The translations under genes were made by a program, and so were the position numbers. The notes under the pieces are model-generated. The model did no database searches, was not told the DNA's origin, and saw only the letters and a program-made list of their open reading frames with translations. Shown in pieces: positions 19,880 through 32,200 of a stretch of 64,000 bases of DNA. The stretch is from Nemania diffusa (Eukaryota; Ascomycota; Sordariomycetes; Xylariales; Xylariaceae), in the NCBI GenBank assembly GCA_038501195.1, contig JBBPUQ010000007.1, positions 3,077,501 to 3,141,500 on the forward strand, given 5' to 3'. Every line of letters begins with the position of its first letter. The first letter of the stretch is position 1.

Positions 19880-22800
19880 AGAACGTCTAGCAAAATGGCG
19901 AGAGTGCACGATAGTACGACTAGCAATGGCGCACGGGGCAGATGAAGGCTCAATATTTTGAGTACATTTGGATTTGATCAATCGAATTCATTCCCTCGTT
20001 GACGCTTAATTACTTCATTTGTTTATATTACGAAAGGGTTATATACATCATAGAATAGAACTTGGCTCCCCCATATCTTTTGCGCTTGCTTTTCTGTGAT
20101 TGCTTCTTCATTCAGTTTCTTTTAGCTTTTGACTAGAATCCGACTTGTAGGCTATACGATCAGGTTCAGTGATGATCGCGCTCTTTGCCACACTGTGCAG
20201 CATGTGAAAAAAGGGGGTGGGTCAATTAGAGCGGCCGCTCCCAGTCTCGGGAACTCCCATCCTAGTTTGTGACCTCAAGATCTAATTGGTTTATAGAGCA
20301 TGAACTCCTTTAGCAGTAATATACTCAGGCCTTCCTGTCATGGACCTCATAATCCAATCAATCCTTTCAAATCCTGTGGCAAGGCAATGAGACCTACACA
20401 CCTGCTGGAAGCACATTTCATGCGGGTGCATTTATGCTTGACTATGCATGTCAGCCAATGCCTTCGTCCAAGGAATAAAAGCTGAACCGCCTATTACAGC
20501 GCCAGCCAGTACACCAGTCTAGCCACACCGTGGTGTTTTCAGCTCCGAGCACTCGCCGCCCTTATCACCGCCTCCTATACCCACCGCGTACAAGCGTCAC
20601 TACAAGGCGTAATAAGCACTAAGCACATTCCACTTTGAGAAGTCGGCGGTCTAGATGATGTTAGCTTACTCGCCCGCCGTGATTCTCCATTTCACAGGTG
20701 AGATCTTTAAAATCTCACTGTCTACCTATTCTGTAATTCTGTACACTACGCCGCGCTACCCAGCAAGAGTCAGCCCTAAGCCACAGGCTGAAATAGGCAA
20801 ATGATCGGTGGGTTCGATCTCCGCCCTCTCGACAGGTAACAGTAATCCCGGGGGGCCACGCGCGCCCAACCGGCTCCGTAGCGGATCACTGGCCTCTCCC
20901 CAGCACCCTGCTAACAATAACACCGAGCCAGCCAATCGCAGCGCCCGCCTGCGCCAGGTCCCAGTGCGAAGTGTGCGTAAGCAAGCTGTCAGCTTTCCGG
21001 ACACTCTTACTCAAGCGCTAATTAAGGTCGGCGCCGCGTTTCAGCGAGCAAAGAGCTACGGTCCCCAGTGCTTTTCTCCTTGTCATATGTAATATGTCGG
21101 AGCCCGCGCGCGCGCTCTCCAAAACACCCTCTCATTATACTGTACGTAGCCGTCGCTCCCAGTGGCAGTCTTGTCTGCGCCGTGTGACGAGCATCTCGAA
21201 AGTGCCTCACTGTCGCGGGCGGTAACTTGCCGTTGCTCAAAAACGCACGAAGTTAAAGGAACGGAACGTATTATCGGGTTCCTTATGCTTGGCGCCGCGC
21301 CGAGCAGCGTCTTGGCCTAGGTGCGGTTGAATGGCCTGATGTTGGAGTTGGTGAGCTTGGCGACCGCGAGCCGGCGCTATCGCCGCAATTAAGCTCCCGC
21401 GCCAAGAGGCGAAGACCGGATAGAAGTGCGACGGTCTATTAGGCGAAGACAATGTCTCAGACGGGACATGGGGACTAAAGCCACAGCATGTGGTTGTGCG
21501 ACGGGATCTGGGGTCCTGTGCCACGGTCCCATTCGGGGCTCGTTTACTGAGACGCCTTTGAGCTTTCATGAATAACTTGGGCTGGACAAACAGCCTGTAG
21601 CACGGACTATAGCAAACAGGACCTACCTAGGTACTAACAGCGCTGTGTTTAGAATAAGGTAGGTAATAGAACGCACTATAACTTGTGACAGCCTTAACCA
21701 CTAAACGCGCTATAATCATAACGGGCTCAGTAATCCCTACCACTATATTTATAGTGGGTGAGCTAGCAAGCCTTAGCACTAATCTTTAAAGGTGATTAAG
21801 ATGGCTGTGGCCAGTCTTTTAAAGTGCGTACTATATGTATTGTACGCTTCGTTTTACTATATCGATCCTATTTTTATTTAGCAGATCTAATCGGTTTATA
21901 TCTAGGATAAGGACATACATGTAGTTATGCTAGCATTTAAGCACCCCAGTTGTTTTAGTACATACAGCAAGGGGGAGCGGCTCATAAATCACGTTGTTAT
22001 TTCGATCTTGGCAATAACGGTGTTTATCCGTGACGTATCGCAAGTCATTAACCAGCTTCTAGCATATGTCATTATTACAGTCTTGTCTGTTTCATCAGAA
22101 CCATTGCTTATATTATGAGCTGTACTGAAAATGACTGTTGTGCAGGCCATACAGCAGAAGCAGAACCTAGTGGCTTAATGCGGCACTGACAGTTGGGCTC
22201 TTAAATAATTCATTGAACCCCTGAAATCTGATACCGTACTGTTCACTTCCTGCCATTGTAAGGATCTAAGTCGGTTAAACACTCATCATGTTCAGTCTCC
22301 GATTGCTCAGTATTGTATAAGACGTTCTTGTAATGAATAAATAATTTGTCGAGAGGTACTCAAACGCTCCGATTTGAATGCCGAGTATCACACCATGCTT
22401 TTCTTTAGGTAGGGTCGGTATATCTCATTTCTCTAAAGCATCATGGAGCTCTTGATGGCCTGGGATATATAGTCCTAGTCTTCGATCGTGTCGGTTGTAT
22501 CCCATTGACCAAAGTCGAGGAGGCATACATAGAATTCTTGCTGCTGTAACCCATGACTAGTAGAACTCTTATGTGCCGAGGACAAACTTGACATCGTTCC
22601 CTGTGATTTTGGTAATTAGCCCAGTGTATGACATTAGGCATTCCTAATCATGATAGGGAATTACACCGCCTTGAAATCATATCATCTAGCGTTAATGAAA
22701 AGTTCTCTTTAAATATGGTAATTGCCTTGTTCCATAGTTAAGCACGAAATAAGCAATATTAGAAACTCGGTTCGAGAGCCTTTGCTGACTTATTATGTGG

Positions 22801-23424
22801 GTCGTGGCGGTGCGGTCCACGGGCTAAGTACAATATATCTAGTTGATAGGTCCAATGCGGCTCAATTAAGTACATTAGAGGAAAGGCATATATTTAAGTA
22901 CCTACCTAGGTAGGAGGTACAGAATGGGTGAGTCGAACTACTAATACTTTTCGTGTAGGATAGGGAGAGAGAACTTGGAAGCCGATATATCCTTAGTCGT
23001 ACTCGGCCATGTTTACAGACTTGACAATACCGGTTTCACTTTGTGAAGTGCCACGTCAAGCTGCTAGAGTGACAGGTCTGAAGTGGTTTGCCCCCCCCCC
23101 TTTAGGCACCTACAACCTGCTCTCCTCATCGCACACATGAACGGCTTTTTGACTGTATTCGGCCAGCATGCAATGATTTCTATGACACCGCATCTGCCTT
23201 TAAGGATCTGGAAAATTCTAATACTTCTCTTGCTCGGCTTGTCGAGCTAGACAATATCCCGTACACTTTGGTCGTCATGCCAGACTCTGGCGAACGTATG
23301 GAGTCACCCTCCTCACAAGGCAACACGCCAGAAAGGTCAGCGTCTACCAACAGTTCCCGCCCTTATTTCACGCACGAAGACACCTACCCTGATACTAATT
23401 GCCGATCAAAGATCAAAACTCACA
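19880..23424. other. Gene-free stretch between the GMC and M20 genes
   Basis: No gene is supported. 20500-21580 is distinctly GC-richer than its flanks; its ORFs on both strands lack motifs and look like chance openings. 20698-20718 is a perfect 7-bp inverted repeat (GTGAGAT/ATCTCAC). 21744-21762 contains the palindrome CCACTATATTTATAGTGG. 23092-23101 is a run of C. 22890-22920 carries CCTACCTAGGTAGG. Confidence 0.5.
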
Positions 23425-24726
23425 ATGGCACCATATGGTCCCAAGCTCGGTGTGATCCGTGACATCGTCAATCGCTACCGGCCAGATCTCGCGCCTTTTG
23501 AAGAGGCTTATCGCGAAATTCACCGAAATGCCGAGCTCTCAACCAGCGAGATCATGACGGCTAATCACGTTGCATCATTCATGACCGACCTAGATTTCCA
23601 GGTCTTCCGTGGCATTGGAGGGCACGGGGTTGCTGCGGTCCTTTATAATGGCCGCGGCACAACGGTTCTACTACGAGCCGAGCTTGACGCGCTGCCTATC
23701 GAGGAGGCCACGGGGCTTCCATTCGCGAGCACTAAACGCATGCCAGACAGTTGGGGTCGAGAACAGCCCACGATGCACGCGTGTGGCCACGACCTGCACA
23801 TAGCCTGCCTTTTGGCGTCCGCAACTCTCCTAAGGAATGCCGTCAACCATTGGAAAGGCACCCTCGTGATCGTTTTCCAGCCCAATGAGGAACACACCGG
23901 TGGTGCGCAGGCTATGGTGGATGGGGGGCTGTACGATCTTGTTCCCGTCCCCGACGTTGTTCTTGGGCAGCACAGCGGCCCATTCGCGGCCGGAACACTC
24001 AACATCCGCGGCGGGCCGGTCCTGGTCTCAGCCGACACGGTACATGTGAGGCTCTACTCATCATTAGGCCACTCCGCGAACCCGCAGTCTAATATCGACG
24101 TCGTCAAGTTGGCGAGTCACATTATACTCAAACTGGACAGCGTGGCTAAAGAAGTAGCGGGCGAAGAATATGCCCTTGTTAGTGTGGACCAGATCCATGC
24201 CGGCTATCCTGGACAAGATTGGGTCTCTCATGCAGATATCACGCTGGATGTCAAAACCTACAGTGGTAGCATCCGTCGAGATCTCCTCGAACGCATTCGT
24301 AGCACGGTGTTGGCGGAGTCTGCAAGTGCCGGGGTCGCAACCGCACCTGAGATCACGTTTAGTGTCCGCGCACCTCTGACCAACAACAGCCTGCCCCACG
24401 CCGACGCTCTTCGAAAGACCTTCTCCTTCTTCTTTGGAGAGGAGAACATTGGGGACAATATACCAAAACATCCGTGTGAAGACTTTTCGCGATTGGCAAC
24501 CGCTAATGCACGCCCGTACGTCTTTTGGTTCTTTGGGAGGGAAGATCCACAGCGGTTCCGTGATGCGCTTGAGAAGGACAAATTTTTGGACCAGATCCCG
24601 TTGAATCATTCCCCGTACAATGCCCCCTTGCTCAACCCATCCCTCCGGATCGGGGCGGATGCGCTAGCACTGGCTAGTCTGTCCTTCCTGATGCAGCCAG
24701 AGGTTGAAATGAGCTCCTTGACCTGA
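23425..24726 (+). CDS. M20-family metallopeptidase / amidohydrolase (aminoacylase-like)
   Basis: Intronless, 433 residues, no signal peptide. Family M20D motifs are present in order: RAELDALPIEEATGLPF (84-100), the metal-binding HACGHDLHIACL (Cys120, His122), FQPNEEHTGGAQAMVDGGLYD (Glu155/Glu156) and GQHSGP (His183), with a late His in NHSPYNAP. The middle third (about 200-310) fits the lid/dimerisation domain. Known chemistry: hydrolysis of N-acyl amino acids or similar amides with two bound metal ions; the enzyme is probably cytosolic. The substrate cannot be told. The start is supported because the preceding ATG-containing frame (23268-23462) is a different frame without motifs. Its 3' end overlaps antisense sequence of a CorA-like remnant. 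Confidence 0.93.
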   Translation: MAPYGPKLGVIRDIVNRYRPDLAPFEEAYREIHRNAELSTSEIMTANHVASFMTDLDFQVFRGIGGHGVAAVLYNGRGTTVLLRAELDALPIEEATGLPFASTKRMPDSWGREQPTMHACGHDLHIACLLASATLLRNAVNHWKGTLVIVFQPNEEHTGGAQAMVDGGLYDLVPVPDVVLGQHSGPFAAGTLNIRGGPVLVSADTVHVRLYSSLGHSANPQSNIDVVKLASHIILKLDSVAKEVAGEEYALVSVDQIHAGYPGQDWVSHADITLDVKTYSGSIRRDLLERIRSTVLAESASAGVATAPEITFSVRAPLTNNSLPHADALRKTFSFFFGEENIGDNIPKHPCEDFSRLATANARPYVFWFFGREDPQRFRDALEKDKFLDQIPLNHSPYNAPLLNPSLRIGADALALASLSFLMQPEVEMSSLT

Positions 24727-25586
24727 TGCTGAGGTGACGCAAAACTCGACCGTGGCTTTTGTCCGCCAGGAGAGCTCCCTCCCAAAATCCAACCATACTA
24801 GGACTAAGTAAGGAGCTGTGTCAGTTTGTCTCTGCAATGTTTGGGGATACACCTGCGTACCTACCAGCAGTGCCATCGTTCTTCCTTCTCGTCATATAAC
24901 AGGAAATCCTTCTCTGTGTCGCAAACACTCGCTCATTATGGTAGCTAACCTTGCGTACTATCGAATCCCCTATTCTGCCTCCAGATTTTAGACTCTTGTA
25001 ATGTCTTCGTAAGTTATCATCAGCTCTGGCTCGCCCCAGTCGTATCTCCTCTCGAGTTATCGCGTCGCTTCGCGTGACAATCTGAGTCTCTCGTAGCTCT
25101 AGAACGCCTATATATCCAGAGGGTAGACAAGGGCGGCCGAAGTATTCTTTCACGTCTAGGAAGTCAAGATGTCGGCGGAAGAACTCAGGTTCTATGCGAC
25201 ATTGTGAACCTAGGACACGAATCCACTCAGGTGATGGGAAACCCCGCATGAATATCAAGTTTGTAGCTTGAGGCTGCATCTGAAAGCTCTTCTCAAAGTC
25301 GGGAGCACTTGTATGTTCCACTGTCGAGTCCCCGGGTTGTCCATTTTCGTATGTGGTAACAATAACGAAGGGGAACGGCTAACAAGGTCGCCGGTGGCCA
25401 TGGAGGCTTTTTGAGGTGGATATATAGGTAGTTCTCACGAACAAAATACTCTGGCTCATGCTCATTGACAGTGTCTGACCTGAGATCGAAAATGAAAGTC
25501 CACATTCTCAAATGTCTACAACTCGATTGAGAATGAGGAGTTGTTCGGCAATTTATAAAATTCAGCTGCGCGCGGATCGCTTTCAT
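24664..25586 (-). pseudogene. Decayed fungal CorA-like (Mg2+ transporter-like family) gene, N-terminal part only
   Basis: Minus-strand segments in successive frames read as the N-terminal cytosolic part of the CorA-like family of large fungal proteins: LNFINCRTT and HLKKPPWPPA (25586 to about 25380), then TTYENGQPGDSTVEHTSAPD, FMRGFPSPEWIRVLG and PEFFRRHLDFLDVKEYFG (25370 to about 24886), then APYLVLVWLDFGRELSW in a third frame (24876 to about 24780). The first shift falls at a CCCC run near 25368, the second near 24886. The C-terminal half with the membrane segments is absent; the sequence runs into the 3' end of the M20 gene. Introns could explain one shift, but the missing half and several shifts favour a pseudogene. 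Family recognition rests on remembered conserved phrases. Confidence 0.6.
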
Positions 25587-26855
25587 GTTTTCTCAGAATG
25601 CCTCGCAGCGCGACTTACGGCGGCTCCAGCTCGTTTTTGTTCGAAGATCGGCCGGAATCACGGTCCATGGCGCTGTCGGCCTGACTCCTGAGATACGACG
25701 AGGCGCAGCGATCGTAGCGTAGGTAAGCCAAAATGCATGCATATAGGTACATCGGTAGGTAGGCAATATGAGTAAGGGATATTTTGGGCAGTCTTTCCGG
25801 CCTGCCCACTCGGCCTCTTGCGCACCCACGGTTGAACTGAGCCGAGACTGTCGTTTCTTGTCTCTGCCTCTTGGAGAAATCCTAGGCTCGCTATATACAT
25901 CACAATACATCATCCTGCTATCTAAATAGGCTAGTTGTTTTGACTTAGCTTTACCCACTTCCTGCAGTCTCATGATAACTGCTGTAATAGGCCAATCCAG
26001 TTCTGATGCTCTCTTTTACTTTCCAGCATTCAGTTTAGCCTAATATAATCATTTAGTTATTATATTTGAAATTTAATAACTTTTTTTAAAAGTAATAAAT
26101 GTTTATTAAAAAATATTAAACATTTATTAAAAAAATATTAAATGTTTATTAAAAAATATTAAACACTTATTAAAAAATATTAAACGCTTATTAGCTTGTA
26201 TATACCGGTCTTATATGGTTGTATATATATCTGTTAATATAAGTAAACTCTGGTACATAAAGCAGGTATTACTCTAGAATTGTATATAGCTTCCTATCCA
26301 CATCTCCAAATCGTCAAGAAGTTACCAGGTTTCTCTCTTGCACGGTGGAATATGCAAATGCTCTTTAAAGAGATGCATAACCGCCTCACATAAAACATAA
26401 ACGTGGCATTGTGTCCTACTTATTAAATTACCCCTCTCAATATCAACTATAATACGTTATTTGTATAATTTCGTCACCTGCTTTCTGTGAATTCCCGAAA
26501 GAAGCAGTTTTGCTCGGCCATGAGATACAAGATAATACGTTGGACCCAGGATCAAGACAGCCTGTGACGGGGGAGTGGATTGGGAACACCAATCTCACCC
26601 AGACGAAAGGAAAAACATATGAAAGTTATCTGATAATAGTTTTACAAAGTGATACTTTCTCAAACAAGTAGATGTATCCTCATACGACCGGCTTTGATAA
26701 TTTGAATCACCTATACCCGGCGGGAGCTCCCCATTTTAGACATAATTCTGATAATGCCTGTCATTTCCATCCACTAGGCCCCTCTCGGTGACAAGAGAAA
26801 GGTCCGAGTTCATGCCTTCCTGATTCTGTTTAGGAATCATCGACACCTGGGAGTG
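25587..26855. other. Gene-free stretch with AT-rich tandem repeats
   Basis: Overlapping ORFs at 25593-25973 lack motifs. 26030-26215 is very AT-rich and contains the tandem array listed separately. The remainder shows no gene or RNA structure that I can support. Confidence 0.5.
26097..26192. repeat. AT-rich tandem repeat, unit about 21-22 bp, about 4.5 copies
   Basis: The unit is approximately AAACATTTATTAAAAAATATT and is repeated head to tail with C/T and A/G differences (AAATGTTTATT, AAACACTTATT, AAACGCTTATT). The transition-type differences between copies fit C-to-T mutation in a repeat. Confidence 0.8.
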
Positions 26856-29289
26856 TTAGTAATTGGTGGTGGAGTCATTGAGATTTTCACATACCTGTTG
26901 AGCAGAGCCACTTGGGTCGTCTGTTCTCCGACCGAGCGCGAAGCGAAACCTGTCGACTCGGAACATTCGGTCCAGCACCATCGTCTTAATGCGGATTACG
27001 GACTCGCCCACGAACGTGTTTTTCCGCCAGTCGTAAGAACACAAAATGGCGCGCTGCATGCCACCTTCGCGACCACATACGATGACAGTTGTTGGGGGCT
27101 TCGCTGCGTAGAACGCAGTTGCCGTCATGGCGTAAGTGTCAATCAGAGTAAAGACTGTCTCGCCTTGATGCGCGCCTTGGTTGGAATCATCAGACACCAG
27201 CGGTCGAAGTCCGATACACTCTCCACTCTCAGATCGTCCGTGGCGTGAGAGTACGCTCCCGGCAATACTCCATTTCAGTCGACCGCTATTAAAACCAAAG
27301 ATAAGCTGCTCAATCTTGCCGATGTCGCTTGGGATACCCTCCAATCCCAGAAAATGTGCCTGCGTTGACCAGAACTTGCCTTGGTAAATATCACGAAGCA
27401 TAACGGGGATGAGGAGTATGATGATTATGGAGAAAATTAGGAATATGATACCAACGATGAAAAGGGGAAGAAACAAATTCCATCGGTCAGGTTGAACCGC
27501 CCATGATATAAACAGGAGTAGCGAAAAAACGAAGTAGCCAGGCACACCGCGCAGCAATATCTTGCCAATTAAACGCCTGATCGTAGGCCTTTTGATAAAA
27601 GCCACTTGTTCCATAGCGTCCCATTGAATCGTTGCACCAAAAGCGCCGTCTAGCGTAACGGTCTGGTGGTCGACAATGCCTGCGATTTGACAATGTGGCT
27701 CAATATCCCAGAGTCTGGCACCCCACGCGTCGCGAATTGTGTCCCAGGTGGCACTACGATGTGTCGGCTGCATGCAAATAAGCCGCTCCAGCAGCTTGTC
27801 GCTATCGTTAGCCAGGGAGAGTCGGGCAAAGGCTTCAAACCCCGAGTCCGACTTGTTGACGACTGGCCGCCTTCGCAGGAGCCCCATGAGAGCGTACGAG
27901 AGATCCCCATTACTATGCTTGTCCGTGTCCAGCGATGAAAGACATTCTAGGGCGATACTAACAAGCTCGAGCGGCGTGAGGTGAATTGAGGATTCATAAT
28001 GGTCTACCAGCTGTCGTACGCGCTTTGGGTCGTCCCAGACAGACCGCGCAGCTAAATTCCGCTTGGCGATCTCCTCAGGAGGGTTTGGCCCACCTGCAAC
28101 ATAGAGTTTCACGAGCCGCTCGGGGGGACAGAGGAGTATCTCCGGCAAGGTCCACAGGCGTCCGCTCCATCCTCGCAACCACTGGTTCACAGTTGCCGAG
28201 TCAAAACTACCCTGGTACGTTTTTCCCGGTAGTCTAATGTCGTGAGGTGGCCCTATGAGAATCACTAACGAGTGCGCGGCGCGAACGATGTCGGACATGC
28301 GATATATATCATCGCTTCGCGAATTCGCTCGAGTCACCCCGTCAGGATCGACGATGCATTCGAAGTCGACCCAGAACGCTCGTTTATTCGCAGATCGTGC
28401 CGCCTCCATGCCGTATGCGAGCACCATTTTGCGATCCTCATCCGCCAGCTTCTGGTGTTCCGCCTTCTTGGCCTCGACTAAGAAGTGCACCCTCGTATAC
28501 GAAATGAATACGAAATCAGTACTCGCAAAATCATGGTCTTTGAGCCAGTCCGTCACCTTGTATCTCTTATACTCCGTACCCGAGCCATTAGGCCCGTCTT
28601 CGAGGAAGCACAAATGACGTGGTCTGAAGTGCCGCGCTGGTAGGTCGTCAAACTCCTCATCTATGAATTCATCCTTCAATTCTGACGCCGATGGATTTTG
28701 AGGAGCTGTCGCTTTTAGTTCAATGCCTCGTTCTAAAAAGGGCTGGGTTTCTCCGGTCGCTAATTCGTCGTCAACGGACGTTTCTTGCTCGCCCTCTCTA
28801 GAGTTTCTCGAAACTTTGGGATACTGCCAATCTCGATAACGGATAGGGTCGTAGAATCCTCCGTTTTGGAAGATGCCCTCCAGGTTCTGAGGCACAAAGA
28901 GCTGCGAAGTGTTAGCATCACGGGCGCCACTAGTGCGAACACTCTGAGCAATATTCTGAGCTTACAAGAATGAGCAGCAAAAGACATGACGAGATCCATT
29001 TCACAGCAGTCCATAAAGCGGATTTGAAAGTATAGCGGCGTCTTTCGGTCCCTTCGACCAGGACTGAAGAATAAGTCCAGTGAGCGAGTCTCAGGATAGA
29101 GGATACACGGGCTTTAGGGGGACCGGTCCGTGTCCAGGTGCTCTGACCATAGTCATCGACGTTGCTTGTTCCTTGAACCTTCAAGCGGGATAGTCTCCCA
29201 TCTTGAGGCCGCAGGTAATATTCATAGTGTGCCTGCGCTTGGTGAATATCCGAAACGCGCCCGAAGGCATCTCGATGGCGCAGAGACAT
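26856..29289 (-). CDS. HET-domain-like protein with N-terminal and C-terminal membrane segments, 2 exons
   Basis: Exon 1 is 29289-28966 and exon 2 is 28901-26856, joined in phase 0 across a 64-nt GTAAGC...GCAG intron, giving 789 residues. Splicing joins SSCLLLLIL to LFVPQN and so completes a membrane helix (about 92-112). The middle resembles a heterokaryon-incompatibility (HET) domain: FVFISYTR (about 239), RAFWVDFECI (about 282-291), DIYRMSDIVRAAHSLVILIG (about 306-325) and SGRLWTLPEILL (about 354-365). SYALMGLLRRRP (about 443-454) is a recurrent phrase of such fungal proteins. Two further membrane segments lie at about 561-577 and 583-610. HET proteins act in non-self recognition and cell death between fungal strains; that role is inferred. 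Could also be described only as a conserved fungal membrane protein. Confidence 0.78.
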
Positions 29290-32200
29290 AATAATTTGTC
29301 TAATATCTGAGGATCAATTTAAATGTATGTATTACGGGGGGCCAAATATATTGCGCGTAGCTCAATATAAGGTCTCTATGTCACGACAGAGAAAGGGGAA
29401 GACGAAGATCTAAGAAGGTGGAGGCATCGTTGGAATCTCAAGAGCTATATAATATACTGTGCCTACCTTACCAGAATGCGGAACTTCTCATTGACGAAAT
29501 AAATATAGTATATTAGGCTGACGGAACTTTGTCAACATCAGAAAAGCTTGACTAGCGTTCAAACAGGTTTGGGGGCTGAAATTTTAATCACAACCTCGGT
29601 GTCAGATACTACCCTCCTTTATTTGAAGGATGAGACCTACGTGATGAATCCATCTTTGTAATTGTTATTTATTTACTAGCTTATCTATTCCGATGCTCTT
29701 TTCGTTTCATTTACAGTGGTCTCATTCCATGGATATCAGTACCTAGGCAGAACTGTGTCTCAAGAGTCAAGGAAACCAACTCGTGATTAGTGCCCTCAAT
29801 TGGAGAACAGGGTTGGAGGCAGACCACTCCATCAGACTGTCCACTTCGCACCTAGTCCGAACATCTCCGCATATCTGTCGAGTGAAACGCAGTGATGGTT
29901 GCTGACCGGCCATATGGAATACTGTCAATGCTGTCTGTGTCGGGTTTCTACCAAACATACCCCCAAGTCCTAGCCCATATACGCATGAAATCTTTCGTCG
30001 TCATCCTGAGCCTGTAAGGCGAGGTTAGCCTGGCCCCCACGTCCTAGAGCACTCGTGGGATCTCGATGTCGGAAGGCGAAGGTACTTCTGTCCAGAGATA
30101 GTCTATATTAAGCTTCATAGCTCAAAGCTAGGTAATCCAACTTGATAGCTTCGTCGAAAATTCAGCCGTTTGAATCAGTAAAATTTCTTCTTGCACGTAG
30201 ATGCTAGGTCTATTTTAAAATAATCATCTCGTAAAATTTTGAAACAGTTTACTTATGTGCAACTCTCTCCTTTATCGCTCAAGTTTATGACTTACGCCAT
30301 GGCCATCACAGCAAACCATGCTTGCATTATGTCGAGACTAAGTCCAAATTCATTATAAGCAAACAATCCTGTCATTAGACATCTCCAAAAGGCAACATCA
30401 TAAAAGGGGTTGGATAGTAGGGCTAGATCTTAAGAATGACAAACTCAAAAAGCTTCAATGTATCTAAGAATCGAGCAAGGATGCCAGCGGCCCCCACCCC
30501 ACAGGTGATGAGAAAACAACCTCACGGCTATCATAGTAGTTCATATTCCGCGAAACTATTAAATTAGTTCTTTGTCTAAGATAATAATAGGTCATTAGAC
30601 TTCTCCCAAGCTCACAAAAAGTGTGCCCATAGACAATGAGATGCTTACGACAGGGAGACGTGACACACTGACTGTCACAGTGGTAGCTAGTCTTTTCTCG
30701 TAAGGAGGGCGTGTAGGGCATAAAACGTAGATCATGGCAGTCAGCATAGTACTGAACGGTAGGGGGGCTTACTTAACAGGGGATGCATCTGCGCAATAAG
30801 GCACACAACTAGCAGCGCGAGGCCCTGGTGGTGTCTCGGTACCCCCATTAGAGGACTGGCCGGCGACCTCACGCAAGCCAGGTAAGAGCCTGGGCACAGT
30901 GCACTTAGGTTGGGGCGAGAGCGCCTCAGGGGCGCGCGAGGGTATTATCGCTTCCTTATTATAGTCGTCATCTGACTCGTCTTCGTAGCAGTCGTGATTA
31001 TTATTGTCGTCGTTTGGAGGGGGTCACGAACGGCGCCCCTTAGCCTCGTAGCGTTGCGAGGGAGACGATATTAAATGAAGGAGAAGCAGGAAACTTTTAA
31101 ATATTAATCATCTGCACTTGATAGACCTTATAACTGTTGGCTTGGCTTGGAAACTGGTTTCGCAATGCGTTTGCTCGTCTTTAGGAGCGAACAAAGCTCA
31201 TTTGCGTTTGTGATACCGATCTACTAGACCTAATCTCTCTTTTACTCTACTAGGACTTCACCAATAGCGATGAGAATAAAGTTGTTTCCTTACTAACCAA
31301 TAGCCATCAAATGAGTCGCAAAGAACTTAATAGAACAGCTTAAAATCAAAGCTCATACTAAGGATCGGTTCTAAATCGATTCCAGAATTTAGCAGAATGC
31401 AGCGGGGATAAGCAAACATACGAGCCCCTTTTCTATGTCTTGCCGGTTATGGTAAATATACGATTTCTTATACAAGAGCTCAATATCTGATCTCTTAACT
31501 GATCCCCTTTAATTAAAATATCTTTACTTGTAGCTTGTTTATCTTATCGCCCGTTTATCTTATTGTTTGTTTATCCTAATGCTTATTTATTTTATCGCTT
31601 GTTTATCCCGTCGCCCAGATAATATTATACTAATAACATGGCACCAGGTTTGTGCGGCTCCTTCGGTGTACAACAGAAGATGCTTCTATAAAGTAGCAGC
31701 CTTTGACTCATGATTGTTAAAGTTGTTTGTCTTAAACCACTTCTATCTCTCATACGTTGTTGTGTCTACATGCTAGGCCTTAGGAGCCTGGGACTTGGAG
31801 GCGCAGTGACTATATCTACGAAGCCTCCTATCTTAATCTCACCAAGTCGAGATTAATGAGTAGATATGCAACGCCGCAGTCATATGCTTGCCCTAGTTTA
31901 TAATATTATATTGAGGGAAAAGAGGTAGACCTTCCTAGTTTTCTCTCCGCCATCTACGAGCGATAGTAGAGTGTTCATTCTAGAGTCATTCTTCGTCAAC
32001 GCCACCGTTTGTACAGCAGCCCTACAAGGCATTTTTAACAAATATAACCTCACGGCTACGTTCGGAGGACGAGACATATCAAACCGAGCCGAGTGCCCTT
32101 CACGCGACCGGGCTCGGACGCGCTTGAGATTCAAGAGATGAGATTGGATTGCGGCGGTAGAATACGAAACCTACCTCGAGCTACGAAAGACCGAGCGCTG

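Noticed and set aside
20790..20835. GGTTCGATCTCC, B-box-like tRNA signal
   Set aside because: The T-loop would be too long and no A box or cloverleaf fits upstream.
20756..21569. GC-rich island with ORFs on both strands
   Set aside because: Considered as a possible transposon or transferred gene. No transposase, reverse transcriptase or other motif, and no terminal repeats were seen.
17314..24726. GMC oxidoreductase and M20 enzyme as parts of a biosynthetic gene cluster
   Set aside because: No backbone enzyme (PKS, NRPS, terpene synthase), P450, transporter or cluster-specific regulator lies nearby, and 3.5 kb of gene-free DNA separates the two.
26097..26192. Possible CRISPR-like array
   Set aside because: The units abut without spacers and the sequence is eukaryotic AT-rich tandem repeat.
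30464..30721. 85-codon minus-strand ORF with several cysteines, considered as a second small secreted protein
   Set aside because: It has no signal peptide, and the possible GTAAGC donor has no acceptor giving a coherent second exon.
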